A DNA stretch of 64,000 nucleotides from CAXTEJ01 sp964243295 (GCA_964243295.1 CAXTEJ010000003.1:62001-126000); one strand, 5' to 3'; positions 8,210 to 22,287 are shown, counted from the first letter of the stretch. Numbers and translations: made by a program. Notes: generated by a model from the sequence alone, not told the origin.

Positions 8210-9265
8210 GGTCGTTGCACCAGTCGGTTGACCCTAGGAGTCGTCGTGCCCGGTGAGCGTTTGACGTTTGATGAGCGGGTTCAGATTTCGGCCTTGTTGT
8301 TGGAGAAGAAGACCTTCCGGGCGATCGGGCGGATCTTGTGCCGCGATCACACCACGATCATGCGGGAGGTGAAGGCGGACCAAGACAGCTTGGGCAGGTA
8401 TCACCCGCGGCGGGCTCACTTGGATGCCCGGCGGCGGGCGCTGCGGCCTAAGACCTTGCGGTTAGCGGCTGATCCGCGGTTGCGCGGTGAGGTCAGTCAC
8501 TGGTTACGGGCCGGGGCGTCTCCGGCGCAGGCGTGCGGGCGGGTCGGGCGTGATCACTGCGGCCCTGGTGGTGTTGAGCGAGGATGGAAGGTGTCTGCCA
8601 GCACCGTGTACAACGCGATCTACGTCCTTGGCCGCAAGGGCATGAACGTCGAGCTTGACGTCGCGTTGCGCACCGGCCGGCTGCGGCGCCGCAGCCACGC
8701 CGGGACCCGCGCCGTGCGTGACCTGGAGCGGTTCCCCGGCATGGTCGGGATCGGGGACCGCCCAGACATCGCTGACCGGGCGGTGCCTGGGCATTGGGAA
8801 GGTGACCTGGTCAAGGGCAAGGCGAACAAGTCGGCGATCGTGACGCTGGTCGAGCGCAGCAGCCGGTTCCTGATCACCGCGCCGCTGCCCGATGGGATGA
8901 GCAGCGACCACGTGATTACCGCGATCCGAGCCGCGTTGAGCGTCCTGCCAGTGAATCTGCGCAAGACGTTGACCTGGGACCAGGGCACCGAGATGGCCCG
9001 CTGGGCGGACCTGCGGATCGATCCGAACATTGATGTGTACTTCTGTGATCCTCACTCGCCGTGGCAGCGACCGACCAATGAGAACACCAACGGGTTGATC
9101 CGCGAGTACTTCCCCAAAGGCACCGACTTCACCACCGTCACCGCTGCCCAGCTGCAAGCCGCGACCGACCGGCTCAACGGCAGACCCCGCCAGGTCCTGG
9201 ACTTCGCCACCGCGACCGAAGTCCTAAACGCCCTGATCACCGCCGATGGTGCAACAACCACTTGA
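8210..9265 (+). mobile_element. IS30-family insertion sequence
   Basis: A single transposase gene lies between terminal inverted repeats GGTCGTTGCACCA (8210-8222) and TGGTGCAACAACC (9247-9259), 12 of 13 bp matching. The right repeat overlaps the last codons of the transposase, so the exact right end may be at 9259. I see no convincing target duplication. Short-repeat copies lie on both sides (8167-8187 and 9278-9298), so the element sits inside the repeat island. Base composition is less GC-extreme than that of the neighbouring genes, consistent with acquisition. Confidence 0.85.
8246..9265 (+). CDS. IS30 family transposase
   Basis: DDE transposase of 339 residues. The N-terminal helix-turn-helix includes FRAIGRILCRDHTTIMREVK. 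The catalytic triad is recognisable: D in HWEGDLVKGK, D in TWDQGTEM, and E in NENTNGLIREYFPKG. I start at GTG 8246 because GGAG lies five bases upstream; the frame is open to TTG 8228. Length and motifs are intact, so the enzyme is probably functional. It would mobilise the surrounding element. IS30 enzymes often prefer palindromic targets, which fits the nearby TGATCA repeats. Confidence 0.93.
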   Translation: MPGERLTFDERVQISALLLEKKTFRAIGRILCRDHTTIMREVKADQDSLGRYHPRRAHLDARRRALRPKTLRLAADPRLRGEVSHWLRAGASPAQACGRVGRDHCGPGGVERGWKVSASTVYNAIYVLGRKGMNVELDVALRTGRLRRRSHAGTRAVRDLERFPGMVGIGDRPDIADRAVPGHWEGDLVKGKANKSAIVTLVERSSRFLITAPLPDGMSSDHVITAIRAALSVLPVNLRKTLTWDQGTEMARWADLRIDPNIDVYFCDPHSPWQRPTNENTNGLIREYFPKGTDFTTVTAAQLQAATDRLNGRPRQVLDFATATEVLNALITADGATTT

Positions 9266-9294
9266 CGCTGCCGGGGTGGGCCGGGATTGCATGA

Positions 9295-11094
9295 TCACGG
9301 GGGTGGGGTGGGCCGGGATTGCATGATCACGGGGGTGGGGGTGCGGTCGGGGAGGGGGGCGTCGGTCCAGGACGCCCAGAGGCGGGCGTACGGTCCCTGC
9401 GCGGCGATGAGCTCGTCGTGGGTGCCGATCTCGCTGATGCGGCCGTGCTCGACGACGGCGACGCGGTCGGCGTCGTGAGCGGTGTGGAGGCGGTGGGCGA
9501 TGGCGACCACGGTGCGCCCGTCGAGCACGGCCGACAGCGAGCGCTCGAGGTGCCGGGCGGCGCGCGGGTCGAGCAGGGACGTGGCCTCGTCGAGCACGAG
9601 GGTGTGGGGGTCGTTGAGCACGAGCCGCGCCAGCGCGAGCTGCTGGGACTGCGCGGGCGTCAGCTCCAGACCGCCCGAGCCGACCTCGGTGCCGAGCCCC
9701 TGCGGCAGCCGCTGCGCCCAGTCCAGGGCGTCGACGGCAGCGAGGGCAGCGGTCAGGGTGGCCTCGTCGGCGTCCGGTCGCGCGAGGCGCAGGTTGTCGG
9801 CGAGCGTGCCCACGAAGACGTGGTGCTCCTGGGTCACCAGCGCGACGTGGCCGCGCAGCTCGTCGAGCTCGAGGTCGACCAGCGGCACGCCACCCACCTC
9901 GACCGAGCCGGTGCGCGGCCCGTGGATGCCGGCGAGCAGCCGCCCGAGCGTCGACTTCCCGGCGCCCGACGGCCCGACGACGGCGAGCCGCTCACCGGGA
10001 CGCAGGTCGAGTGAGACGCCGTCCAGCACGTCGTGGCCCTCCCGGTAGGCATATCGGACGTCGCGCACGGCCAGCCCGTCGCCCGCGGGCACCTCGCCGG
10101 TGGCCGTCCGGTCGGGCGGGACGTCGGCGATGCCGATGATGCGGGCGAACGCGGCGGCGCCCACCTGCACCTCGTCGAGCCAGGACAGCAGCTCGTCGAC
10201 CGGGCCCATCAGCTGCAGCACGTACAGGGTCACCGCGGTGACCTGCCCGACGGTGGCGTGCCCGTCGACGGCGAGGTGGCCACCCCACAGCAGGGTCGCG
10301 GCGACGGGCAGGAAGTAGCCGACCTCGACCGCCGGGTACCAGACCGAGCGCAGCCACAGCGTGTAGCGCTCGGCGCGGTAGCTGCCCGCGAGGTCGTCGT
10401 CGATGCGGCGGCGGCGTTGGTGGGAGAGCCCGAGCGCCTCGACGGTGCGCGCGCCGTCGACAGTCTCGGTGACCGTGCCGTTCAGCACCGCGTAGCTCGC
10501 CATCTCGGCGAGGTAGCCCGCAGGTGCCCGCCGCAGGTACCACCGGGTCGCGACCCACAGCAGCGGCGCCCCGGCCACCACCGGCAGCGCGACGAGTGGG
10601 CTGGCCACGAAGGCCGCCGCGACGGTGAGCACCGTGGTGATGGAGGCGATCAGGATGGTCGGGACGGCGAACCGGACGGTGTGCGACAGCGAGTCGACGT
10701 CGCGGGTGGTGCGGGTGACCAGGTCGCCGGTGCCGGCGCGCTCGACGGTCGACAGCGGCAGGGCGACGACGCGCTCGACGAACTGCTCGCGCAGCTCGGC
10801 GAAGACCTGCTCGCCCAGCACCGACGCCTGCCGGCGCGCGAACCACGTCAGCACGGTCTGGACGACGATGGCGCTCGCGAGGACCGCCGCCACGCGGTCG
10901 ACGTGGCCGACCGACGTGCCGGAGCGGACGTCGTCGACCAGCCGGCCGAGCAGGGCGGGCCCGGCGAGCCCGGCGAGGGCGGCGAGCGCGTGCAGGCCCA
11001 GCACCCCACCGAGAACGCGGCGGTGCCGGCCCAGCAGCAGCCGCGTCTCGCGCCGGACGGTCGCCGAGCCCGCGACGGGCAGGCTGGTGCTCAC
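9295..11094 (-). CDS. ABC exporter half-transporter with intact Walker motifs and degenerate signature
   Basis: Fused membrane-ATPase exporter subunit of 599 residues. The six-helix ABC membrane domain is at about 25-320 and the ATPase at about 345-585. Walker A GPSGAGKST (about 373), Q-loop TQEHHVFVG and Walker B LVLDEATS (about 500) are canonical. The signature is LTPAQSQQ (about 478) instead of LSGGQ. The GTG start overlaps the stop of its partner gene (GTGA), marking a heterodimer. The last ~14 residues (TPTPVIMQSRPTPPP) are translated from a short repeat copy, and the stop lies in the next copy. The natural C-terminus was therefore lost. Confidence 0.92.
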   Translation of the reverse strand: MSTSLPVAGSATVRRETRLLLGRHRRVLGGVLGLHALAALAGLAGPALLGRLVDDVRSGTSVGHVDRVAAVLASAIVVQTVLTWFARRQASVLGEQVFAELREQFVERVVALPLSTVERAGTGDLVTRTTRDVDSLSHTVRFAVPTILIASITTVLTVAAAFVASPLVALPVVAGAPLLWVATRWYLRRAPAGYLAEMASYAVLNGTVTETVDGARTVEALGLSHQRRRRIDDDLAGSYRAERYTLWLRSVWYPAVEVGYFLPVAATLLWGGHLAVDGHATVGQVTAVTLYVLQLMGPVDELLSWLDEVQVGAAAFARIIGIADVPPDRTATGEVPAGDGLAVRDVRYAYREGHDVLDGVSLDLRPGERLAVVGPSGAGKSTLGRLLAGIHGPRTGSVEVGGVPLVDLELDELRGHVALVTQEHHVFVGTLADNLRLARPDADEATLTAALAAVDALDWAQRLPQGLGTEVGSGGLELTPAQSQQLALARLVLNDPHTLVLDEATSLLDPRAARHLERSLSAVLDGRTVVAIAHRLHTAHDADRVAVVEHGRISEIGTHDELIAAQGPYARLWASWTDAPLPDRTPTPVIMQSRPTPPP

Positions 11095-12809
11095 GCTTCC
11101 TCGCCCCGGGTCACGGTGCGCCGGTAGGCGGGGTTCGTGTGCAGCAGCTCGCGGTGGGTGCCCTCGGCGGCCAGCTCGCCGGCGTCCAGGAAGGCGACGT
11201 GGTCGGCATGGTCGAGCAGCAGCGGGCTCGCAGTCATCAGCACGGTGGTGCGGCCGGCGCGGTGCGCGCGCAGCCGCTCGGCGATGCGAGCCTCCGTGTG
11301 CGCGTCGACCGCGCTCGTCGGCTCGACCAGCACGAGGGTCGGGGCCCTTGTCAGCAGCGCCCGGGCGAGGGTCAGCCGCTGGCGCTGGCCGCCGCTGAAC
11401 GACCGGCCCCGCTCCTCGACCACGCTGTCCAGCCCGTCCGGCAGCGCGTCGAGCACGTCGTCGGCGGCCGCGGTGTCGAGGGCGCGCAGCACGTCGGCGT
11501 CGTCCGCGCCGTGCTCGCCGGTGAGCTGCTCGCGCAGCGGGCCCGTGAACAGCCGCGGGTCGCTCTCGCTCACCGTCACGTGCCGCCGCACCGACTCCAG
11601 CGGCAGCAGGTCGATGCGCTGGCCGTCGAGCAGCACCGGCGCGTCGGGCACCTCGACGAAGCGCCCGAGGCGGTCGGCCAGCGCCGCCGACTCCTCGGGG
11701 CGCGCCGACACCACGGCGGTCAGCCGGCCCGGCTGCACCGTGATCCCGGACGTCGGGTCGTGCAGCGGGGCGTCCGGCACCGGGTCGGAGCGCGTCGGTC
11801 CCACGCGGTCGACGACCGCCGGCGACACGCGCAGCACCGCGATGATCTTGCGGGCGCCGACGTGGGCCTGGGTGACCTTCTCGACCATCTCGGTCGCGGT
11901 GCGCAGCGGCGTGACGAGGAACGCCGACAGCCCGTAGAACGTGACCAGCTCACCGACGTCGATGCGCCCCTGCAGCGCCAGGCGCGCGCCGAGCCAGGTG
12001 ACAGCCACCACGAAGCAGCCGGGCAGCAGCACCTGCGCCGCTTCGAGCGTCGCCTGCACGCCCGCGACCCGGACGCCGGAGGCGCGCACCTGCTGCGAGC
12101 GGCGGGCGTAGCGGTCGACGAAGGTCTGCTCGCCACCGATGCCGCGCAGCACGCGCAGCCCGGCCACCGTGTCGGCGCCGAGGGTCGTGAGCCTGCCGGA
12201 CTGCTCGCGCTGCTCGGCCTGGCGCCGGTGCAGCGGGCGCACCAGCAGGCCGAGGGACGTCGTCAGCACCGGCACGCCAACCAGGACGACGAGCCCGAGC
12301 GAGGGGGAGATCCGCAGCAGCACCACCGCGATGACGGCGCAGCTCGCGACCGCGCCGGCGAACCGGGCGGTGATCTCGTAGGCGTTGCCGAGGCGCATGG
12401 CGTCGTTGCTGATGGTCGAGACGACCTCGCCGGTGGGGACGGTGCGCGGCAGCGCCTCGCCCACGCTCGCGGTGTGGTGGCCGAGCAGCTGCACCGCGCG
12501 AAAGCTCGCCTGCAGCCAGTTCGCGACCGCCGCACGGTGGCGCAGGACGCCGGTACCGGCCTGCACCAGGGCGAGCGCGAGCACGGCCGCCGACCACAGC
12601 AGCAGCGCGCGAGAGTCCCGCGCGACGACGCCGTCGTCGATGCCCCGCCCCACGGCCAGCGGGATCAGCGCCTGCGCGACCATCGACACGACGCCCCACA
12701 GCATCCCCACCGCGAGCGCCGCCTTCTGCCGCGCGGCGACCCACACCATGAAGCGGCTGGGGCTGCGCAGGTCCGGCTCACCGGGGTCGTCGTACGGGAG
12801 CGCGCGCAT
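11091..12809 (-). CDS. ABC exporter half-transporter with degenerate Walker A/B and intact signature
   Basis: Partner exporter subunit of 572 residues with an ABC membrane domain at about 20-310. The ATPase domain has lost Walker A: where GxxGxGKST should be, the protein reads VVSARPEESAAL at about 368. Walker B is LVLVEPTSAVD (about 493), the conserved Asp replaced by Val. The signature FSGGQRQRLTLARALL (about 471) is canonical. ATG 12809 (MRALPYDDPGEP) is chosen over the longer open frame, whose extension overlaps the divergent SURF1 gene. Together the two subunits make one complete ATP site and one dead site. The substrate is unknown. Confidence 0.9.
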   Translation of the reverse strand: MRALPYDDPGEPDLRSPSRFMVWVAARQKAALAVGMLWGVVSMVAQALIPLAVGRGIDDGVVARDSRALLLWSAAVLALALVQAGTGVLRHRAAVANWLQASFRAVQLLGHHTASVGEALPRTVPTGEVVSTISNDAMRLGNAYEITARFAGAVASCAVIAVVLLRISPSLGLVVLVGVPVLTTSLGLLVRPLHRRQAEQREQSGRLTTLGADTVAGLRVLRGIGGEQTFVDRYARRSQQVRASGVRVAGVQATLEAAQVLLPGCFVVAVTWLGARLALQGRIDVGELVTFYGLSAFLVTPLRTATEMVEKVTQAHVGARKIIAVLRVSPAVVDRVGPTRSDPVPDAPLHDPTSGITVQPGRLTAVVSARPEESAALADRLGRFVEVPDAPVLLDGQRIDLLPLESVRRHVTVSESDPRLFTGPLREQLTGEHGADDADVLRALDTAAADDVLDALPDGLDSVVEERGRSFSGGQRQRLTLARALLTRAPTLVLVEPTSAVDAHTEARIAERLRAHRAGRTTVLMTASPLLLDHADHVAFLDAGELAAEGTHRELLHTNPAYRRTVTRGEEA

Positions 12810-12903
12810 GGTGCCCCACGGTACGGGGGCGGCGAGGTGGGTCCCACCGGGTTTCGGGCGGGCCGGGGTCGTGGGCGCGGGCGGGCCGACGTACCGTCGA
12901 CGG

Positions 12904-13698
12904 GTGCTCAAGACCGCGCTGCAGCCGCGATGGCTGACGCTGCTGGCGTTCGTCGTGGTGCTGTGCTGCGTCTTCGCCTGGCTGGGGTCGTGGCAGCTCG
13001 GCGTCGCGCAGAGCAAGGGGGTCGTGCAGGCCGCCCGCGAGCAGGCGGCGAGGCCCGCGCAACCCGTCGACGAGGTGCTGGCGCCGCAGCGGCCGTTCGC
13101 CTCCGACCTCGACGGCCGGCAGGTCACGGCCACCGGCCGGTACGACGCGACCAAGCAGGTGCTCGTGCCCGAGCGGCTGCAGGGCGGGGTGCCCGGCTGG
13201 TGGGTGGTGACGGCCCTGCAGACCGGCACGGGGCTGCTGCCGGTGGTGCGCGGCTGGGTCGCCTCGCCCACCGACCCCAGCACCTCGCCGTCCGCGGTGC
13301 CGACCGGGACGGTGTCGCTGCGCGGTGTGCTGCAGCCGGACGACGGTGCGCCGTCGGAGGTCTCGACGTTGCCCGAGGGTCAGCTGGCGCAGGTCGACGC
13401 AGCCGACCTGGTCAACCGCTGGGGCTCGCCGATCTACAACGGCTACGTGCTGCTGAGTGCCCAGCAGGCGACCGCGACCGGCCCCCAGCCGCAGCTGGTG
13501 CCGGCCCCGACCCCGGCGTCGCCCGGCGTCGCCTGGCGCAACGCGGCGTACGCCGTGCAGTGGTGGGTCTTCGCGGGGTTCGCGCTGCTGCTGTGGTGGA
13601 AGATGGTGCGGCAGGAGCAGCTGGACGAGCAGGCCCGCGCCGACCGGGCAGCCGACGACGAGGAGGACCGGATGCAGGACGAGGTGGCGCTCGTATGA
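12904..13698 (+). CDS. SURF1 family protein
   Basis: Membrane protein of 264 residues that assists cytochrome c oxidase assembly. An N-terminal helix (about 10-30, ending WLGSWQL, the SURF1 hallmark) and a C-terminal helix (about 218-236) enclose an extracytoplasmic domain. That domain contains [23 protein letters not shown] and a NGYVLL block before the last helix. The GTG start leaves 94 bp to the divergent exporter gene. The stop overlaps the next start (ATGA), so SURF1, DUF3817 and guaA are likely cotranscribed. The acidic C-terminal tail is typical of actinobacterial SURF1. Confidence 0.9.
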   Translation: MLKTALQPRWLTLLAFVVVLCCVFAWLGSWQLGVAQSKGVVQAAREQAARPAQPVDEVLAPQRPFASDLDGRQVTATGRYDATKQVLVPERLQGGVPGWWVVTALQTGTGLLPVVRGWVASPTDPSTSPSAVPTGTVSLRGVLQPDDGAPSEVSTLPEGQLAQVDAADLVNRWGSPIYNGYVLLSAQQATATGPQPQLVPAPTPASPGVAWRNAAYAVQWWVFAGFALLLWWKMVRQEQLDEQARADRAADDEEDRMQDEVALV

Positions 13699-14017
13699 GC
13701 CCGACCGTCGCGACGGCGCTGCGCCGGTTCAAGGTCATGGCGGTCGTCGTGGGCATCGGGCTGCTCATCCTGTGCGCCGAGATCGTCCTGCACTACGGGT
13801 TCGACGACGAGTCGCTGGCGTGGTGGAGCCCGATCCACGGCGTCCTCTACATGCTCTACCTGGTCACCACGGTCGACCTCGGGCTCAAGGACCGCTGGTC
13901 CTTCGGCCGGATCGTCGGCGTGATGCTCGCCGGCGTTGTGCCGTTCTTCTCCTTCGTCATGGAGCGCCAGGTGGCAGCCCGGGTGGAGGGGCGGCGCGCC
14001 GCCGATACCCTTCCGGC

Positions 14018-14021
<4 letters not shown>
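13695..14021 (+). CDS. DUF3817 family membrane protein
   Basis: Small integral membrane protein of 108 residues with three hydrophobic segments (about 12-33, 47-66 and 72-95). It contains the family pattern [24 protein letters not shown] followed by [11 protein letters not shown]3817 proteins have no established function but are frequently encoded beside guaA in actinobacteria. Here the start overlaps the SURF1 stop and the stop overlaps the guaA start, each by four bases. Confidence 0.88.
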
Positions 14022-15631
<1,610 letters not shown>

Positions 15632-15637
15632 GCGGCG

Positions 15638-15656
15638 CACCGTGGTTGGCACGGTG
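15638..15656 (+). terminator. Stem-loop after guaA (possible weak terminator)
   Basis: CACCGTG-GTTGG-CACGGTG forms a perfect 7-bp stem with a 5-nt loop, 7 nt after the guaA stop. No T-tract follows, so termination efficiency is uncertain. Confidence 0.4.
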
Positions 15657-15820
15657 AGTCACGCAGCGTCAGCAGAGGGCGACGCGGAGCGCCGAGCGTG
15701 CTCCCGTCCGGGCGCAGGACGCCGGTAACGGCGAGCCCCCGCCGGACCGCCCCTTACCCTGGGTGAGGCCGAGGGCGTCCATCTCGATGCCTCGTCCCGC
15801 GACCTCCCGGAGAACCTCAC

Positions 15821-19265
<3,445 letters not shown>

Positions 19266-19279
<14 letters not shown>

Positions 19280-19967
19280 CCTGCTGTGGCGGCTCGGGGT
19301 GCTGGGCGCGGCCGTCGTGTCCGTGCTGGTCGACGCCCCCCGCGCCGTCGTCTGCGTCCTGGTCGCCGCGGCTGCCCTGGCTGTCGCCCACGCGGGCGTG
19401 CGCCGCCGCCGCGCCGGTGGCATCGACGCCGTGCTGGTCGGCACCGGCACCGTGCTGGCCGTCCTGGTCGTGACCGGTGTGGGGCTCGACCTCGCCGGCG
19501 TCCGGCTGCGCCCCACCTCGTGGGCGCTCGCGCTGGGCGTTGTCGGTGCCGGCTGCCTGCTGGCGTCGTGGCGCCGCGCCCCCGAGGCGCCGACGGCCAT
19601 CGCGGTGGGAGCCCTGCGCCGCCGCGACGTGCCGTGGTTCGTCGCGAGCGCCGCGGTGGTGGCCCTCGCGGTCACCATGTCCGTGCGGTCGGTGGCCTCG
19701 GTCGACGAGCCGCCCGTCGCGATGTCGGTCGGGTCCGAGCGGGGGGCCGGCGTCGACGTCCTGCTGACCTCCGGCGAGGACGCCGGCCCGTACGAGCTGC
19801 GCACCCAGGCGGGCGACGGCAACGAGATCAGCTACCCGCTGGTCAGCCTGCGCGCCGGCGTGCCCCTCACGACCACCGTCTTCCTCCCCACGAAGGGCCG
19901 CTACGTGATCACCTTGAACAACCCGGGCCAGGACGCTCCGGTCCGCACCCTCACGGTCGACCGGTGA
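19266..19967 (+). CDS. Membrane protein with C-terminal extracytoplasmic beta-type domain
   Basis: Protein of 233 residues, family not recognised. Four to five hydrophobic segments occupy about 8-150. The last ~80 residues form a soluble domain rich in short beta-prone stretches (DVLLTSGEDAGPYELRTQAG, VPLTTTVFLPTKGRYVITLN). Its position, sharing 14 bp with the flippase fusion and 4 bp with the following glycosyltransferase, implies a role in the same glycan pathway, perhaps as an accessory to the fused membrane protein. No catalytic motif seen. Confidence 0.65.
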
Positions 19968-21103
19968 CGGGCTCGCGTCCCCGCGTCCTGCAGGTGCTGC
20001 AGCGGTTCTTCCCCGAGATCGGCGGCGCCGAGACGCACGTCGCCGAGGTGGCCGGGCGGATCTCGCGCCACGGTGAGTTCGACGTCACCGTGCTCGCCAC
20101 CGACCGTTCGGGCAAGCTCCCGCGCTCGCAGACCGTCGACGGGCTGCCGGTGCTGCGCCGGCGGTCCTGGCCGCGCGAGGCCGACCTCTATCTCAGCCCG
20201 GGCATCATGCCCGTCATCGCCCGGGGCGGCTGGGACCTCGTGCACTTCCAGGGGGTCCACACCCTCGTGCCGCCCGTCGGCATGACGGCGGCCCTCGCAG
20301 CCCACGTGCCGTACGTGCTGACGTTCCACAGCGGCGGGCACTCCTCGCCGAGCCGGACGGCGGTGCGCAGCACGCAGTGGCGGGTGCTGGCGCCGCTGCT
20401 GCGCCGAGCCGACCGCCTCGTGGCCGTCAGCCGCTTCGAGCGCACCCACTTCGCCGCCGCCGCGGGCATCGACCCCGACCGGTTCGTCGTCATCCCCAAC
20501 GGCGGCGTGCTGCCCCCGACGCCGGCCGACCTGCTGCCGGTGCCCGGCCGCATCGTCACCAGCGGTCGGCTCGAGCACTACAAGGGCCACCACCGCGCCA
20601 TCGAGGCGCTGCCGCTGGTGCGCGAGCGGATCCCCGAGGCCCACCTGGTCATCCTGGGCAGCGGCGGCTACGAGCCGGTGCTGCGAGCACTGGCCGCCGA
20701 CCTCGCGATCAGCGACGCCGTCACCATCCGCTCGCTGCCACCCGGCGACCGCTCCGGCATGGCGCGCGAGCTGGCCTCGGCCTGCGTCATGGCGGCGCTG
20801 TCCAGCTACGAGGCTCACCCCGTCGGCATCATGGAGGCGGTGACGCTGGGCCTGCCGGTCGTCGGCTTCGACGTCGCGGGCACCGGTGACCTGGTCGAGG
20901 ACGGTCTCGTCACCGGGGTGCCGGCCGACGCGTCCACCGCCCAGGTGGCTGACGCCCTCGTCCTCGCGCTGCGAGCCGTCCAGGACGCCGGCCCGAGCCG
21001 CCACGAGCCACGCCAGCTCGACCTGCCGACCTGGGACACCAGCGCCGACGCCCTCGCGCAGGTCTACCGCGAGGTGCTCGCCGAACGGGCGCACCGGTCG
21101 TGA
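19964..21103 (+). CDS. Glycosyltransferase family 4 (GT-B fold)
   Basis: Cytoplasmic glycosyltransferase of 379 residues. The N-terminal acceptor half has FFPEIGGAETHVAEVA, the usual GGAExH loop. The C-terminal donor half has TSGRLEHYKGHHRAIEAL and the EX7E-like segment SSYEAHPVGIMEAVTLGLPV. It presumably adds a sugar from a nucleotide donor to a lipid-linked glycan. The GTG start overlaps the previous stop and its stop overlaps the next start, so it lies inside a coupled operon. Sugar and linkage unknown. Confidence 0.88.
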   Translation: MTGSRPRVLQVLQRFFPEIGGAETHVAEVAGRISRHGEFDVTVLATDRSGKLPRSQTVDGLPVLRRRSWPREADLYLSPGIMPVIARGGWDLVHFQGVHTLVPPVGMTAALAAHVPYVLTFHSGGHSSPSRTAVRSTQWRVLAPLLRRADRLVAVSRFERTHFAAAAGIDPDRFVVIPNGGVLPPTPADLLPVPGRIVTSGRLEHYKGHHRAIEALPLVRERIPEAHLVILGSGGYEPVLRALAADLAISDAVTIRSLPPGDRSGMARELASACVMAALSSYEAHPVGIMEAVTLGLPVVGFDVAGTGDLVEDGLVTGVPADASTAQVADALVLALRAVQDAGPSRHEPRQLDLPTWDTSADALAQVYREVLAERAHRS

Positions 21104-22287
21104 CCACGACCCCCGGCAGCGGGCCAGCGGGCCGGCTGCGCGTCGTCCACGTCATCACGACGCTCACGACGGGCGGCGCCGAGCGCCAGCTCGAGCTGCT
21201 GGTGGGCTACTCGCGCAACGACTCGGCGACCGTGGCCCTCTACGAGGCGGGCACCGTCGGCGAGGCCATGCGGGCGCGCGGCGACCGCGTGGAGGTGCTC
21301 GGGATGGCGGGGTGGCGCAAGGTCGCGGCGGTGCTGCGCCTGGCCTTCGTGCTGCGCCGCTACCGGCCGGACGTCGTGCACGTGCACCTGCTCTCGGCCC
21401 AGCTGTGGGGGCTGCCCGCGGCCCGTCTGGCAGGCGTGCCCGTCGTCGTGTCGAGCGAGCACTCGCTCATGGACACCACCATCGAGGGCCGCCCGCTGAC
21501 GCCGCTGCTGCTGCGGATCTACCTCGGGCTCGAGCGCCTCGCCACCCACACCGTCGCCGTCTCCGACGCGACGGCCCGGCGGCTCGTCGCGCGGGGCGTC
21601 GCACCGCACCGGATCACGGTGGTGGACAACGGGATCGACGTGGCGGGGCTCGCCTTCGACGCAGCCGCCCGGGCACGGGTGCGCGCCGAGCTCGCCATCG
21701 CACCCGATGCGCTGGTCGTCGGGGCCGTCGGCCGCCTCGACCCCGTCAAGCGGATGGACGAGGTGCTCGCCGCCGCGGCCCCACTCCTGCGCGAGCGCGA
21801 CGCCGTGCTCGTCGTCGCCGGGGCGGGTTCGCTGCTGCCGCAGCTGCAGGCCCAGGCCGCTGACCTGGGCGTCAGCGACCACGTTCGGTTCGTCGGCGCC
21901 CGCGCCGACGTCGCGGGCGTGCTGAGCGCCATGGACGTCATGCTGAGCGCCTCGCGGGACGAGACGTTCGGCATGGCCGTCGTCGAGGGCCTGCTGTCGG
22001 GGCTGCACGTCGCCTACGTGCAGTGCCCGGCGCTGGACGAGCTGGGTTCCCCCGTGGCCACCGCGCACGCGGTGCCGCTCGGCAGGCACGGCGGTGGCGC
22101 AGCTGCCGAGCCCTCGGCCGACGAGGCGGTCGCGGCGCTGCGCGCGGTGCTGCACACCATGGTCGACGCCGTGGGCCCTCACCGGCCGCCCGCGGACGTG
22201 GCGCTCGCCGCCCGCTACGGTGCCGCCGACGCGGCAGCACGCGTCGACGCGCTCTACGAGCGGCTGCGCGACGGCACGACCGCGTAG
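21100..22287 (+). CDS. Glycosyltransferase family 4 (GT-B fold)
   Basis: Second GT4-type enzyme of the operon, 395 residues. N-terminal motif VVHVITTLTTGGAERQLELL; donor-side motif GAVGRLDPVKRMDEVL; and EX7E-type segment SRDETFGMAVVEGLLSGLHV with both acidic residues. The start codon overlaps the preceding glycosyltransferase stop (GTGA), so consecutive transfer steps on one glycan are likely. A Gly/Ala-rich insertion lies near residues 325-345. Confidence 0.88.
   Translation: MTTTPGSGPAGRLRVVHVITTLTTGGAERQLELLVGYSRNDSATVALYEAGTVGEAMRARGDRVEVLGMAGWRKVAAVLRLAFVLRRYRPDVVHVHLLSAQLWGLPAARLAGVPVVVSSEHSLMDTTIEGRPLTPLLLRIYLGLERLATHTVAVSDATARRLVARGVAPHRITVVDNGIDVAGLAFDAAARARVRAELAIAPDALVVGAVGRLDPVKRMDEVLAAAAPLLRERDAVLVVAGAGSLLPQLQAQAADLGVSDHVRFVGARADVAGVLSAMDVMLSASRDETFGMAVVEGLLSGLHVAYVQCPALDELGSPVATAHAVPLGRHGGGAAAEPSADEAVAALRAVLHTMVDAVGPHRPPADVALAARYGAADAAARVDALYERLRDGTTA

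Larger units (their letters stand above)
7324..9330. repeat. Nine dispersed copies of a short repeat containing TGATCA
   Basis: Core TGATCATGCAATCCCGGCC with small variants. Plus-strand copies: 7324-7344, 7354-7374, 7531-7551 (GCGATCC), 7710-7730 (TGATCTTGCG) and 7850-7870 (TGATCGTGCG). Minus-strand copies: 8051-8070 (TGATCTTGCAATTCC), 8167-8187, 9278-9298 and 9310-9330. The two outermost pairs are doublets: 30-bp spacing on the left in plus sense, 32-bp on the right in minus sense. The island is therefore framed by inverted doublets, each abutting the end of a convergent gene. The copies are not CRISPR: spacing is irregular, orientation is mixed and no cas genes are present. Confidence 0.9.

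Noticed and set aside
7324..9330. CRISPR array
   Set aside because: Copies are in both orientations, unevenly spaced, with no uniform spacers or cas genes.
11091..13283. 730-residue version of the degenerate exporter subunit
   Set aside because: The extra N-terminus overlaps SURF1 on the other strand and lacks exporter similarity; ATG 12809 fits the family.
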